From Axinella damicornis (taxonomy: Eukaryota > Porifera > Demospongiae > Axinellida > Axinellidae): a stretch of DNA of 64,000 bases. The position numbers and the translations under genes were made by a program. The notes under the pieces are model-generated. The model was not told the DNA's origin and did not search any database. It saw only the letters and a program-made list of their open reading frames with translations. Of this stretch, positions 38,201-51,500 are shown one piece after another (positions within the stretch are counted from its first letter, which is position 1; each line of letters starts with the position of its first letter). The stretch spans positions 1,893,961 to 1,957,960 of the forward strand of contig OZ007508.1 in the NCBI GenBank assembly GCA_963931865.1, in the 5' to 3' direction.

Positions 38201-41200
38201 TTTCACCTTGGGATGTTGTAGCTCTACACAGAGCAACTGATAAACCAGTTATTTTTGTGAAAAGCACCACCAATGAGTTGATGTCGGTTAACTATGTTGA
38301 ATCAATGTCAATGCAAGAAATAAAGATGCAGATTTATATCACAAGAAAAATTCCACCTGAACAGCAATCTCTGTTCTTCAAAGGCTTACTACTAGAGAAC
38401 AAACGAACATTAGGAGATAGTGAAATCCACCAATGGAACACTCTCCATCTGATTGTTCACCTATGTGATAGTTATCTGTTATCTATTGAAGTGTTCAACC
38501 GAACAATGACTTCCTTGACTGTTGCTCCAATCCATACTGTTGAGAACATTAAACTGATGCTCTGGCACCGCCTGGGAATTCCTCCAGACCAGCAGTGCCT
38601 TTTTCTGAAGAGTGACCCTGAGAGTGAGCTAAATAAGGACTGCCTCATGAATTCTTATCCTAAAGATTGTACATTTTGCCTTGCACAAAGGCCAACGGCT
38701 ATTTTCATCCGAAGGAACAGTGGACCATCAATAAAACTGGATTGGCCCAACCACAGTAATATCACAATATCAGAAATCCAATCAGCACTTCAAGACAAAG
38801 AAGGAATCCAAGCAGAGAAGATGACTCTTGCATTGGGTCCAACAGTTCTAAGAGATGAACAGCGTTTGTGCAGCTATAGTATTCTGAATCAAATGAGGAA
38901 AGAATCTTACCGCTTGCAGCTAGCATTACATCATGCAATCTTCATAGCCTGCCCTGCAACTGGCCAAACTGTTCTTGTTGAGTGCGGCTCCTATGACGAC
39001 GTTGGAAGCATCTATGCTAAGATCAATACTCTGCTTGGAGATGATCATGTAGCTGTACAGAATGACTACTTACTCGTGACAGCTGCTGGCAAGCCGTTTG
39101 ATGATGTGGATGGTGAAACCCTTGAAATGACCACCCTTTATCTAATTCCTCCAGATATGGTAACCTTTGTAACTACTCGTACAGGATTGTGGATGTTCTT
39201 GGAGGTAAGTCCCCTAGATACGATGAGCATGCTTAAGGTCAAAATTCAACAGCATTGGGGATTTCCAGTCGCACAACAACAGCTCAGTTTTAAGGAGGAA
39301 CATCTTGTTGATGAAAAGAGCCTCTTTAACTATAATGTTCAGGGTGAGAGCACCCTTCACCTTGAATTGCTTCCTTGGAAACAAGATCAAATTTCAATAG
39401 AAATGCCTGCAAAAACAATTACTTTAGAAGTTAACCCCCTAGATACTATCCAGAGTATTAAGTCTACAATTGAGCAGAGAGAAGGAATTCCAGCTTCTCA
39501 TCAGCATATTTACTCAGCTAACTACAGTGAGTTAAATGACGAAGAGAAAACACTTTCAGCTTTGTCAGTTAAAAATCACACCACGCTTCGTTTCCTAGCC
39601 AGGCCTACACAGCTTTTACTCCTCACAAGCAGTGGAAAAACAGTCCAGATCAAGTGGCAGAAAAGGTCTTTGGCAACAGTGATGGATTTGAAAGTGGCTT
39701 TGGAAATGCAGGAAGGAATCCCAGTAGATCGACAGCAGATATTCCTCAGTGGTGACAGCCTTGAAGATAACCACTCTTTGTTAACATACAGTGTGCTCTC
39801 TCAAGTTTTAGAGCATGATTACCATGATTTCCTTTTAGCCACTGAACCAATTATTCTCATCAGGGAATATGGTACAACACATTATGCACCCCTTGATTAT
39901 CATCCTGATCACACCCTTGCAAATGTTCTAGAAAAGATCAAAGAGAAGGGTGTCTATCCAGGCGAGTTCGATCTTGTTGAACCCATCAATGGCCATCTCC
40001 TGAAGGACCATGATTGTCTATTAATCAGTAACGTTCCTGCTGGAGGAGTACTAGATCTGGTCCCTGATAAAACCATTAATGTTCTTATTGCTTTACCAGA
40101 TGGAGAAACTATTAATATGACAATGAACATACTTGGTGACGTGATGGATGAATGGGATCCAAGTCAATTCGGTCACTTCGACTGTCAACATGTATTTGCA
40201 ATGCATACAGGAAAGCAGGTTGAGCGATTGTACGACAGCAAAGTTATCGAAGGCAGCATACTCTTCCTTCTGGAGAGAATTGTTGGTATTAATTGTGAAG
40301 CAGGTTTTTCTGGTATATCCCTTAACATTGTATCTACTGGAAAGACTTTTGAGATCACGGTAGGACATGATGAACTAGTTCAGAGTGTCAAACGGCGTAT
40401 TGAGAGGACAGAGGGGATTCCATCCTGTCTACAACAGATATCACTTGAAGGACAGGAACTTGACGATGATGAAACCCTTGGTTATTACAACATCAAGAAT
40501 GGAGCCACACTTAAGGTTGCAGTGATGGGACATCTCCTAACTGTCAAGATGCACATGGGTAAGGCTATTCACTTCCTGCACAATCCAGATGATTCAATTG
40601 CAGAGATAAAGAAGAAGGTTCAAGAGGAGGAAGGGATACCACCAGTCAACCAGATGTTTGTGTTCAATGGCAAAGAGCTCCAAGATGATCAGCAAGTCCT
40701 CAAGGACTGCAATGTTGGACCCAATTCCACGTTACATTTGCTACGCAAACACAGGATGCAAATCAAGGTGGTAACACATGTCGGAGAGGGAAGTTCCGTA
40801 CAGCTTCCTGTCCAGCCTGGTGATACAATCGAGCATATCAAACAACTGATTCAAGTCTTCAAGCAACTTCCACCCATCCAACAACGAATATTTCACCAAG
40901 GTTGTGAACTGAACGATTGGATGACCTTGAGTGATTTCTGCATTCAACCAGGCTCTACAGTCTATCTGGTACCTCAACAGCTGCATATATGGATCTCTGA
41001 AAACACCAGCATTGCCCTCAGATATGATGAGAATGACTCTGTGGCAAGCGTTAAAATTGCAATTCAGGAGAAAGAAGGAATTCCAGCAGAAAAACAAGAT
41101 CTACTGTTTGGAGAGCTGAAGCTGGAGGACTACCATACTCTTAAAGAGTGTGGCATCAGAAACGAATACTTTCTCTACCTTCAACTCATTGAAGGTAAGA

Positions 41201-41787
41201 GTACATGTATGTGCATGCAATACATAGAAGACCATAAAAGTCATGACTATATACTGTAGCTAAGTGTCCATTCCACAGCAGGTGTATCTGAAGGTGCCAA
41301 GAAGGAAGAGGCTGTATCGGTATCCAAGCTTTCATCAGTTCCTGTTCTATGTAAGTTGCCATTGTCTATATAATTATGTACACAATTTACATACACTGCA
41401 TACAGTGGCATGTGGGCACAATCATATATTGCTTTCCCCCCCTCTTTTACTATATATGTAGCCAATCAACCAAAGCTGTATCAGCTGCAGAGGTTGGAAG
41501 GCCGTGGAGGGAACATTGTCGAAGTGATTGATAAAACAGCAGCTAGCTGGGAGAAATTGGCCCTTGCTCTTCATTTTGAGGGGCATATCTTAGAAATTGT
41601 TAATCGCGATCATACATCAGTCGTTCGAGCCTGCCAGGATGTTCTCAGTAGGTGGTTGAGAGGAGAAGCACGTCAACCTGTTAACTGGAATACTCTGATA
41701 GAGAGTTTGAGAGAAATCAAGTTCAATGTGTTGGGAGAAGAGTTGGAGTTGGCTTTGAGCACTGAAGCCACTGATGTACATGCATGA
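35289..41787 (+). pseudogene. UBL-array/Death-domain gene, copy A (frameshifted)
   Basis: Same layout as copy B: exon 1 35289-41194, exon 2 41282-41350, exon 3 41462-41787 (GT-AG, phases 1 and 1). The start is placed at the Met matching the copy B start (MRFLLLVEPLEG). About 25 ubiquitin-like modules precede a Death domain in exon 3. Compared with B, one extra A at about 36899 (AGATGTCCAAGTC against AAATGTCCTGTC) shifts the frame to a TAG at 36909-36911, and the frame reopens at once as a 1429-codon frame starting 36970. Discounting that base, the exons sum to 2099 codons plus stop, so it is the only net shift. Module 7 (about 85 residues) is absent and a few residues are lost in modules 12 and 17. 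It could be a recent pseudogene, a two-protein arrangement, or a sequencing error. Confidence 0.8.
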
Positions 41788-42059
41788 GAGCATCTCACAA
41801 TAGTTAGTTGCCTTTGTTGTATAGTACACCTTAATATAGTAGCTATATTATTAGTGACTTTTCTTGCACATGAGGTGGTAGGTTCACTTTGTCCTGGGAG
41901 TGGTGTGTTTTTGTGGTTGTTCACTCATGTTATTGAGCATACTAGGCTAATTACTTATAGCTAGGGCACAGCCTGATTATAAACCTGACACACATGTATT
42001 TGATTGTGCATTGTTGCTAGTATAATAATTATTGTGATTACCAGTATTATGACTCTCTT

Positions 42060-42619
42060 GGTATTTGGCGGAGCCACAGCAGCATTTCAACAGAGGTTAT
42101 TGGCAAATCTGATATTCACAAATGGCAAGGGCTTTTTTATAACCAGTATCTCAAAATCACAGCTGAGAATGATACAGTGAATTACAATGCCAATAATAAT
42201 TACAGTCAATCAGGAAGCACCAGATACACACTGACTGTCCTACTAATGACAAACCCAAACGCACAGAGACATTGTCCATGACAACCGGTAGTGGAATGAC
42301 CAAGTGGCAGGATGGTATGGGGCTGAAGTCTTGTGGCGAATGCCATTCTTCTTGAGGAACTGCTCAAAACTCTGTGCTCACAAAGGCTGGGCCATTATCC
42401 GTCACCATGACCTCGGGTAGCTAGACCAAAGGTTGCAAAATGTGTCTACAACATCGAATTGTAGCAGCCACAGTCACGGTGATGGATGACAGTGGGTGGG
42501 CTTCAATCCACTTCGAGTGAGCATCAATGAGGATGAACACCATCAAGTTGGCCATTGATGGGTCCTGCAAAATCAGCATGAACTCTTGACCAAGGGCGAG
42601 TAGGCCAATGCCATGGTTG
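42060..42619 (-). mobile_element. Decayed Ty3/gypsy fragment, unit A
   Basis: Positions 42060-42298 match the LTR-like repeats at 52576 and 53471. Beyond that the minus strand carries broken integrase sequence (HADFAGPI, EAHPLSSITVT) parallel to the better copy in unit B. It stops at the duplication junction. Frameshifts make it non-functional. Confidence 0.7.
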
Positions 42620-42629
42620 CCAATGCCAT

Positions 42630-42957
42630 GGTGTGTAGGTCCTTGGCGTCCAATCACTGGCAAATTCAAATTTAGGATGTACATAAACGCTAATCCTGTC
42701 CCGAATGCCAAATACGCACTCATTGATTTCAAAACATGTGTGAAAGAAACAAGTGAACTTGGAACTCCATTCAATATCACTCAACTGTACTGGTATCACG
42801 GTTCTCCTTGGTCTAATTACACTGGAATCGGAATGGGAGCCATGATGGACGAGAAGGTAGCCGATCAGAGTGCAGAACGTCACCAGACTGATGGCTATGC
42901 ACAAGTTGCGGAACTTAAAACGGGTCTGAAATGGCAGCCGTGAAATCCAAACAGTTG
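42630..42957 (-). pseudogene. Truncated second copy of EXT2 exon 1
   Basis: About 330 bp nearly identical to the 5' part of EXT2 exon 1: membrane anchor and stem with [18 protein letters not shown] one-base deletion close to the start (GGCAGCCGTG against GGCAGCCCGTG) puts the original ATG out of frame, and the copy stops at the duplication breakpoint after WTPRTYTP. From there the frame runs into integrase sequence. The 5' flank is also duplicated to beyond 43100. Confidence 0.85.
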
Positions 42958-45515
42958 CATAATTTGGTGGGACAGGCAAAGGCTAGTAATAATCACTCGG
43001 GCAGACTTGGCGGGTGCCGAGGTGGGTGCCTTGAAAGTAGATATACCATTTGTTGTTTATGCCGTTCGTCTTGATCACCCATGCAAAGTTTCTTGGAGTA
43101 CTCGGCTCGGCTCGCACAAATTCTGTCAACTACCTTTTCAATTTTTCATAAACAAAATTTGTAATACTTAAAAATAGATCACTCGACCAGAGAAGCGCGC
43201 GGTGACCATAATGATCATGGCGTGAGCTATAAGCACAAAGCTAAAGGTGAGCAGTTAACCCCCACACTACCTACATTTACTTCTCTATAATTAGATGAAG
43301 CAAAACGAGCTGCATGCATCCTGGAAATTCTGCTAACAGGAAAATGCCCAGGATAACGTACATGATTAATATTAATGACTAGTCTCTCTCGATCTCGTGG
43401 CACGACCATATGGCTAGGCCAGGCCATAGATGATGTAACTAAGTTGTATAAACCAGAGAAATGGTAGGAATCCGCGCACATGGTAGAAATTATACAGAGG
43501 ATTGTTGAAACCATGGACTACTTACTAAGTATAAAGAAAGTTTACTCAGGTACTGCTCGAGCTCAGGCGTAGCATCACTGAGCGCTGATTCTACATTTTA
43601 CCCAGTAGCCGTTTTATGTAGCCATTGGTGGCCAAGTGGCAAAAGTGAGGCTCTGCCTTCTCCACGCCCATGTTAGTCACCATTGTGGTAAAACCGGGTC
43701 CCCTCATGGATAATCAATATAATACATAAACCTCTGTGTCAAACACCATTGATACCGACATCGATATTAATTTGCCGACGTAGGAATGAAGCTGGCTCTT
43801 TCTTGACATCAGAAACCACGGTCAAAGGTCAAGTATGTGGTAAAGAAAGCGAAACAGGAGAAAGCCTATGGATGAGATTACACCCTGAGCAACAGGCTAA
43901 GGTTGCTGTACATGTATTCGTGGCTGCATGTCTGGAATCTGGAATCAGTGGTCTGGAATGGAATACTGGAGGGAATAAGCTTTTCCCGCAGAGGTAGTAG
44001 CAGAACTCTGGTCCTGCGGATCATAGTCTTCTCGATCCACTAGTGACCTATGAATGACACAAACTGAATGAGTCATTCCCAAGAATGCAATCTGGAAAAT
44101 GATTTGACATTAATTTGCATTTCTCACAATGCAGAATGCAACTATGATAGGCGAATACAAAGCATGAAGTACAGCAACAAGTAACAAGGGCTTGGTCCAA
44201 TGGAAGCTAGTCCACAGATATAATATTATTGCAGCAAAAGGGCGTTGTTCCTTTGACAGAGAACCTTGTCTGCAGTACTTGCGTATAAGTAAATTTCCCA
44301 GCCCTTGTATCAACTTCAATTGTTACACTACTACTCATGTCTCCAAGGATGTGTTAGAACAGGACCATTGCCTCTGAGTTGCTATACCGGGATGGTACTG
44401 TAGTCTTGTGCACTGATTTTGGAACTAGACCTCCTTTTGCAAACATATATTCGCATACTTGGTTTAGAAAGAGAATGAAACATTCTGGTACCAGCTGGGA
44501 TTGGAACCCAAGATCTAGACCCTCTGAATACCGTTATAAATACATAAATTATACATATTATACCGCTGAGCCACTGGACCCATGGCAGAGGAGTGGAATC
44601 GAGTCTGCATAATATTATAGCAGCACAGGCTAGAGACCTTAGCCAACCCCACACCCGCACCCGGCCCCAACCGTAAATAAGTTTAAAAAGCGCCCAAGAA
44701 GTTGTGTAGATCGTCTGTGAGTCCCGACTAGCCGCGGAGCGTTCGAACTGAGCCGACTGGATGATGAACAGCCCTCAGGATCTGCTGAAACGACTACGGG
44801 CCCCGCCCCCCTTACGTCCACCCGGACCCTTGCGTCCACCTGACGTCACTCACGTGATGAATGATACCAGGCCTTCCGCGTTTTTTGCCGCCCTTCCGCA
44901 TCCGTGTATTATTGTCAACGGAAACCAGAAAAAACGGGGTAGGCCTGGGAACGAGGCTATACATTTGCAACACAAAGTTTACGTGCATGAGCACACAAGG
45001 TGCATGCTCCTTTCTCCTCTCCTCCCCTCTGCTCTGGTGGAAAGCAAACTATATAGTTGGATGAGGCACACTCCTTGCTTGACGTTTGTACATATATGGT
45101 AGGATAGCATATCGACTGACACTTGAGATTCATAATGACTGGCACTGGATAGCATAATGACTGACAGTGGACTACATAGTGGCCACTTCCTAAACCCCAA
45201 TCATAAGTGTGATAGCAGCTGCCCCTGTTCCGATTCCCGGGTCCACCCCAGCAGCCATGTCTAACTTTACAGTCGGGTGCATAGACAGAGACCTGGCAAC
45301 AAGATCATGTCGTATAGCCACACTGTAGTGACTGATAACCTAATGCTGTGACCTAATTGCCTCCTTAGGCTCCTGGCTTATTGATGCAGGATTGCCAGGT
45401 TGCCATAGTGGTGCATTTTACTATCTGCTAGCTATAGGTTGCAGTCCCATGTCATTTACACAAAATTCATCTTCACTTTCACCAAAATTTTATAGAGTTT
45501 TGGTCATATCCTACC
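42958..45515. other. Intergenic region upstream of UBL gene B
   Basis: Corresponds in patches to 30722-35288. Particular to this copy are the SINE-like tRNA segment and a GC-rich block at 44640-44900. The 45395-45450 segment (GGTGCATTTTACTATCTGCT) is shared with the region just upstream of copy A and may include promoter sequence. No gene recognised. Confidence 0.5.
44488..44590 (-). mobile_element. tRNA-like SINE head or tRNA pseudogene
   Basis: On the minus strand an A-box-like TGGCTCAGCGGTATAA is followed some 50 bases later by a T-arm and B-box-like TTGGGTTCCAATCCCAG. Five of seven acceptor-stem pairs can form. The interval between D-arm and T-arm is longer than in an intronless tRNA. 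A SINE or intron-containing pseudogene is more likely than a working tRNA. Confidence 0.4.
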
Positions 45516-48500
45516 ATGAGATTTCTTCTTTTGGTGGAGCCCCTTGAGGGAGATGCTGTTCGAATTGATTGCCGTCCCAACACCACCACCATTGACGATA
45601 TCAAAACTCAGGTGGAGGAGAAAAGGGGAATCCCAGTAGACACCCAACAACTCTTCTTCAATGGAATGGAGTTGATAAAACCAAACAGCATACGAAGCCT
45701 TTGCAGATCTAGATGGGAGGTTGTCACCATCCAACTGCTACGAAGTTCAGAGCAGTATGTTGCTGTTAAGGAGTCCTGTGGTAAAGCCAAGATTCTCAGG
45801 TTTTTCTCAGATGATACTCCACTAGACATCTTGGAAAAGATTAAAACTAAAACAAGTTCTATTCACTCCAAATGTTTAATGTTCCAGGGAAGGGAGCTGG
45901 ACTGTGGTAGTTCCCTTGGTGCCCAGAGCATTGCCAGTGGAGACACTCTTCATGTTGTCATTAAACACCGAAGGCAAGTATATGTACGAACCTTTAGTGG
46001 TGGAATTGCCGTTCCATGTAATCCTCATGACACAATTACGAATTTGAAGGCTGCCATTCAGATGAAAGAGGGGATACCATCTGAGTACCAACACCTGTTG
46101 AAATTACCATCTAAGCACCAACACGTGCTGAAATTTAGCACAGGCATGGAAGAGTATAAGGATACTGAAGGAGTGCCATTACATCATTTGCCACAACTTG
46201 TTGTGGACGAGAATGTAGTTTTTGTTCAAAACGAATCAAGTTGTTCAAACTTTAAGGTGATTACTTTGAAATATGACCCAAATGAAACAGTCAGGAGTAT
46301 CAAGCAGAAGATTCACAGAAGTATGGGAATCCCACCCGAACTCCAAGAACTGACATTTGATTGGGGAGTGCTGGATGATGTTCACCAATTGGTGTATTAC
46401 AAGGTAAAGAAACGCAGCACATTGCATGTCAAAGAACTTTATCAAGGTCCAATATCGGTTAAGTTGATCACTGGAGGCACTGTCCGTGTGTTCATCAGGC
46501 CTCAAGACACAGTTGCAAGTGTGAAGGGACAACTTCAGGAGAAGTGTGGCATTGCAGCAGATGAGCAAAGGCTGTTTTTTAAGGGAAAAGAGCTTTTGGA
46601 AGGGTCCAAATTTAGGAGCGAACTTTCCCTGCTTTTAGTAAGACAAGACAGCGACATCTTCTATGTGCAGTACCATGGTTCACTTTCTGTTCTTTCTTAC
46701 AATCCTCATGACACAATCAAAGATATCAAGCTCAAATTACAAGAGACCTACATCACACAGGATTCATGTAACATGATACTTTTGTTTGACGGCAAAACAC
46801 TGCAAGACTGTCAAGAATTGGGTAATTGTGGTGTTCATAAAGAAAGCACAGTCACAGTCATGCCCCCAGAATACAGGTTTTCAGCCTGTTACCGACAGTA
46901 CGTTATTAAAGTTTTTCACAAAGGGTCTGTGTTTAGCATTGAACTCCGGTGTCAGGATTGGGAATCAGTTGGCAGTATCAAAGCATTGATTGAGAAAGAG
47001 AAGGGTATTGACCTCCATGATCATCAGATTGTAGGATTACGTGGAACTGCCCTCAAAACACTTGAAGACAGCAAGACACTTAAGTATTTATTCAGAGACC
47101 CCCTGTACTGCGTTTCCAAACCGTGGCCTCAGGTGCTGATTAATGTGAAGAATGTGCTCACTGGTAAAACAATCACAGTAGAGGCTTGTCCATTCAATAC
47201 CATTGCAGACCTTAAAGCTAAGATTGAGGACAAGGAAGGATTCGAGATAGATCAGCAATGTTTGCTGTTAGCTGACCATGAACTTGGGAATGAATGTAGT
47301 CTGGATGATTGCAACATATCAATGGGATGTACCCTGTATCTCATTCCTGATTCCCACAAGAAATGTCCTGTCTCCATTGAAATCCCATCCATCAGGGAGA
47401 CACTTTCACTCGTAGCTGAGCCCACTACTACTGTTGAGATGATCAAAGCCGAGGTGGAGTACCTCGGAGGGATACCAAGAGAACAGTGTGCACTAAGGTA
47501 CTGCAGTGAAAACCTTCGGAATGAAGTTAATGTTGGGGAGATCTTAAATTATTACTATGTCCGCTTTCAAAAACACATCTTACACCTGGTAGCTAATAAA
47601 GATACTCTTCCCAATGTTGGCCCTGTGCGTTTATCTAAACTGCTAGATCCTGTGCCACCATGCGGGCCATTTTTGATGCCAGTTCTTGTCTGTCAATCTG
47701 CCCCGAAAACAACATATTGCCAGACTGCAGCTGTAGATATGAGTAACACAACTTTAGTAGTGGAGGTTCACCCTACCATAACCGTTGAAGAGTTTAAAGC
47801 AGCACTCCACCGAAGACACAAAATACCAATTTCTCCTAATGAGATGCAGCTTACATTTTCCAATGAAATGCTGGAGCCGTGTAACAAATTGATGGACTAT
47901 TCCATTACAGGAGGGAGTGTACTACATGTTGAACACATCCAGAAACATTTTGGGCACAGAAATATATATATTGAATTCCCTGTTAAAGGCATATTCCTTA
48001 CAGATCTCACTCCATCAATTCTTCCATCTACACCATCATGTGTACCATTGCTAGTTCAGATTCCAGGAAGAAGTGTGACTCCAATTGTGTGTTCCCCTAA
48101 CACAACTGTTGGAGATGTAAAGAGCAAGATTGCACGTAGGGAAGGAATTGCCGCGAAGCATCAACACCTAGTGTTTGCTGGAAGGCTGCTTGAAAATGAA
48201 CACACTCTGAGCCATTACTCTGTTCGCAGAGAAAACACTATTCATGTCATGCTAGAAAACGGAACAGCACATCTACTTGTACAGACCCATGAAGGGGAAA
48301 CTGTGACCCTTGAGTGTGACCTCACTGATACAATCGGACATGTGAAAGCTACTCTTAATACAAAGTTGGGGATGCCCACAGAATTACAGTCCTTGTTCTT
48401 TGCTGATAAAATGCTCGAAAATGGCAAAACTCTCCAAGCGTACAACATTCAAAGCAGCTCATACACCACCCTTCTTCTTAAGCCCAACCACTGGTTCTCA

Positions 48501-51500
48501 GTTCTTGTGAAGTCATCCAGAGAACGGATGACCTTGGAGGTTCAACCTAATGACAGCATCAGAGAAGTGAAAAACAGGATTCAATGCATTGAAGGTACAC
48601 CAACTCATGAGCAAATCCTCTTCTTTGGTGGTGATAGACTAGAAGATACACAGATGGTGAGAGACAGTGGTATTTCACCTTGGGATGTTGTAGCTCTCCA
48701 AAGACCAATTGACAATCCGGTTATTCTTGTGAGAAGCACCACCAATGAGTTGATGTTAGTTGACTATGCTGAATCAATGTCAGTGCTGGAGATAAAGACT
48801 CACATTTATTTTGCAAGGAAGATTCCACCTGAACAGCAATCTCTGTTCTTCAAAGGTTCACTACTGGAGAATAAACAAACATTAGGAGACAGTGAAATCC
48901 ATCAATGGAACACTCTCCATCTGATTGTTCACCTATGTGATAGTTATCAGCTGTCTATTGAAATGTTCAACCGAACAATGACCTCTTTGACTGTTGCTCC
49001 AATCCATACTGTTGGGAATATTAAACTAATGCTCTGGCACCGCCTGGGAATTCCTCCAGACCAGCAGTGCCTCTACCTGAGGAGTGACCCCGAGAGTGAG
49101 CTAAAGGATGACTGCCTCATGAGCTCTTATCCTAAGGATTGCACATTTTGCCTCGCACAAAGGCCAAAGGCTGTTTTCATCCGAAGGAACAGTGGACCAT
49201 CAATAAAACTGGATTGGCCCAACCACAGTAATATCACAACATCAGAAATCCAATCAGTGCTTCAAGAGAAAGAAGGAATCCAAGCAGAGAAGATGACTCT
49301 TGCATTGGGTCCAACAGTTCTAAGAGATGAGCAGTGCTTGTGCAGCTACAGTATTTTAATTCAAATGAGGAAGGAATCTTACTGCTTGCAGCTAGCAGAA
49401 GATCACTCAATCTTTGTAGTCTGCCCTACAACTGGTGAAACTGTTATTATTGAGTACAGCTCCTATGACGACATTGGAAACATCTACACTAAGATCAATA
49501 CTCTGTTTGGAGATGATCATGTAGCTGTACAGAATCACTACTTGCTCGTGACAGCTGCTGGCAAGCCTTTTGATGATGTGGATGACAAAACCCTTCAGAA
49601 TTTCAAAATGACTAAAACTACCACCCTTTATTTAATCCCTCCTGATATGGTAATCTTTGTTACAACTCATACAGGACTGTGGATAATTTTGGAGGCAAGC
49701 CCTCTAGATACCACAGGCATGCTTAAAGTCAAAATTCAACAGCATTGGGGATTTCCAGTCACACAGCAACAGCTCAGTTTTAAGGAGGAACATCTTGTTG
49801 ATGAGAAGAGCCTCTTTAACTATAATGTTCAGGGTGAGAGCACCCTTCACCTTGAATTGCTTCCTTGGAAACAAGATCAACTCTCAATAGAAATGCCTGC
49901 AAAAACAATTACTTTGGAAGTTAACTCCCTAGATACTATCCAGAGTATCAAGTCTACAATTGAGCAGAGAGAAGGAATTCCAGCTTCTCATCAGCATATT
50001 TACTCAGCCAACTACAGTGAGTTAAATGATGAAGAAAAAACACTTGCAGATTTGTTGGTGAAAAATCACACCACTCTTCGTTTTCTAGCCAGGCCTACAC
50101 AGCTTTCACTCCTCACAAGCAGTGGAAAAACAATCCAGATCAAGTGGAAGAAAAGGTCTTTGGCAACAGTGATGGATTTGAAAGTGGCTTTGGAAATGCA
50201 GGAAGGAATCCCAGTAGATCAACAGCAGATATTCCTCAGTGGTGACAGCCTTGAAGATGACCACTCTTTGTTAACATACAGTGTGCTCTCTCAAGTTTTA
50301 GAACGTGATTACCATTTCCTTTTAGCCACTGAACCAATTATGCTCATCAGAGAATACGGCACAACACATTATACACCCCTTCATTATCGTCCTGAGATCA
50401 CCATTGCAGAGGTTCGAGAAAAAGTTGAAGAGAAGGGTATCTATCGAGGCAAGTTTGATCTTGTTGAATCGATCAATGGCCACCTCTTGAAGGACCATGA
50501 TCGTCTATCAAGCTGTAACATTCGTGCTGGAGGAGTGCTGGATCTGGTGCCTGATAAACTTGTTAAAGTGCTCATTTTGTTCCGAAGTGGAGAAACGATT
50601 ACTACAGCAATAAATGTACTTGCTGATGAATATGAAGTGATGCTCCGTATTTGGGATGATTGGGATCCAATGCATGTGCACATGCCCAAATATGACACAT
50701 TGTTCACAATACATACAGGAAAGCGAGTTAAGCGACTGTATGATAGTAAGATTATTGACGGCAGCATTCTGTTCCTACAGGATGTTGTTGAGCGTGAAGA
50801 TGAAGCACAAGGAGCGTATTCTAAGATATCCCTGAAAATTGTGTCTACTGGAAAGGCCTTTGAGATCACAGTAGGGCATGATGAACTCGTTCAGAGTATC
50901 AAATTGCGTATTGAGGGAACAGAGGGGATTCCTTCCTGTCTACAACAGATGTCACTTGAAGGACAGGAACTTGATGATGACGAAACCCTTGGTTATTACA
51001 ACATCAAGAATGGAGCCACTCTTAAGGTTGCAGTGATGGGACATCTCTTAACTATCAAAATGCACATGGGTAAGGCCATTCAATTCCTGTACAATCCAGA
51101 TGATTCAATTGCAGAGATAAAGAAGAAGGTTCATGAGAAGGAAAGGATACCACAAGCCATCCAAAATTTAATGTTTGTGTTCAATGGCAAAGAGCTCCAA
51201 GATGATCAGCAAGTCCTCAAGGACTGCAATGTTGGACCCAATTCCACACTACATTTGCTACGCAAACACAGCATGCAAATCAGGGTGGTAACACATGTCG
51301 GAGAGGGAAGTTCCATACTACTTCCAGTCCAGCCAGGTGATACAATCGAGCATATCAAACAACTGATTCAAGTCTTCAAGCAACTTCCACCCACCCAACA
51401 ACGAATATTTCACCAAGGTTGTGAACTGAACGATTGGATGACCTTGAGTGATTTGTACATTCAACCAGGCTCTACAGTCTATCTGGTACCACAACAGCTG

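Larger units (their letters stand above)
30390..42619. repeat. Segmental duplication, unit A
   Basis: From GTGTGTAGGTCCTTGG at 30391 onward, this unit aligns with the segment starting at 42631: EXT2 exon 1, its upstream flank, the UBL/Death-domain gene and a downstream retroelement fragment. It ends inside integrase sequence at 42619. Coding parts align well. Intergenic parts are interrupted by later insertions. Confidence 0.85.

Noticed and set aside
36970..41259. A separate 1429-residue gene starting at 36970
   Set aside because: Alignment to copy B shows its first residues are in mid-module 9, so it is the continuation of copy A after a frameshift rather than an independent start.
44488..44590. 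Functional tRNA gene
   Set aside because: Two acceptor-stem mismatches and an over-long anticodon region; a SINE head or pseudogene fits better.
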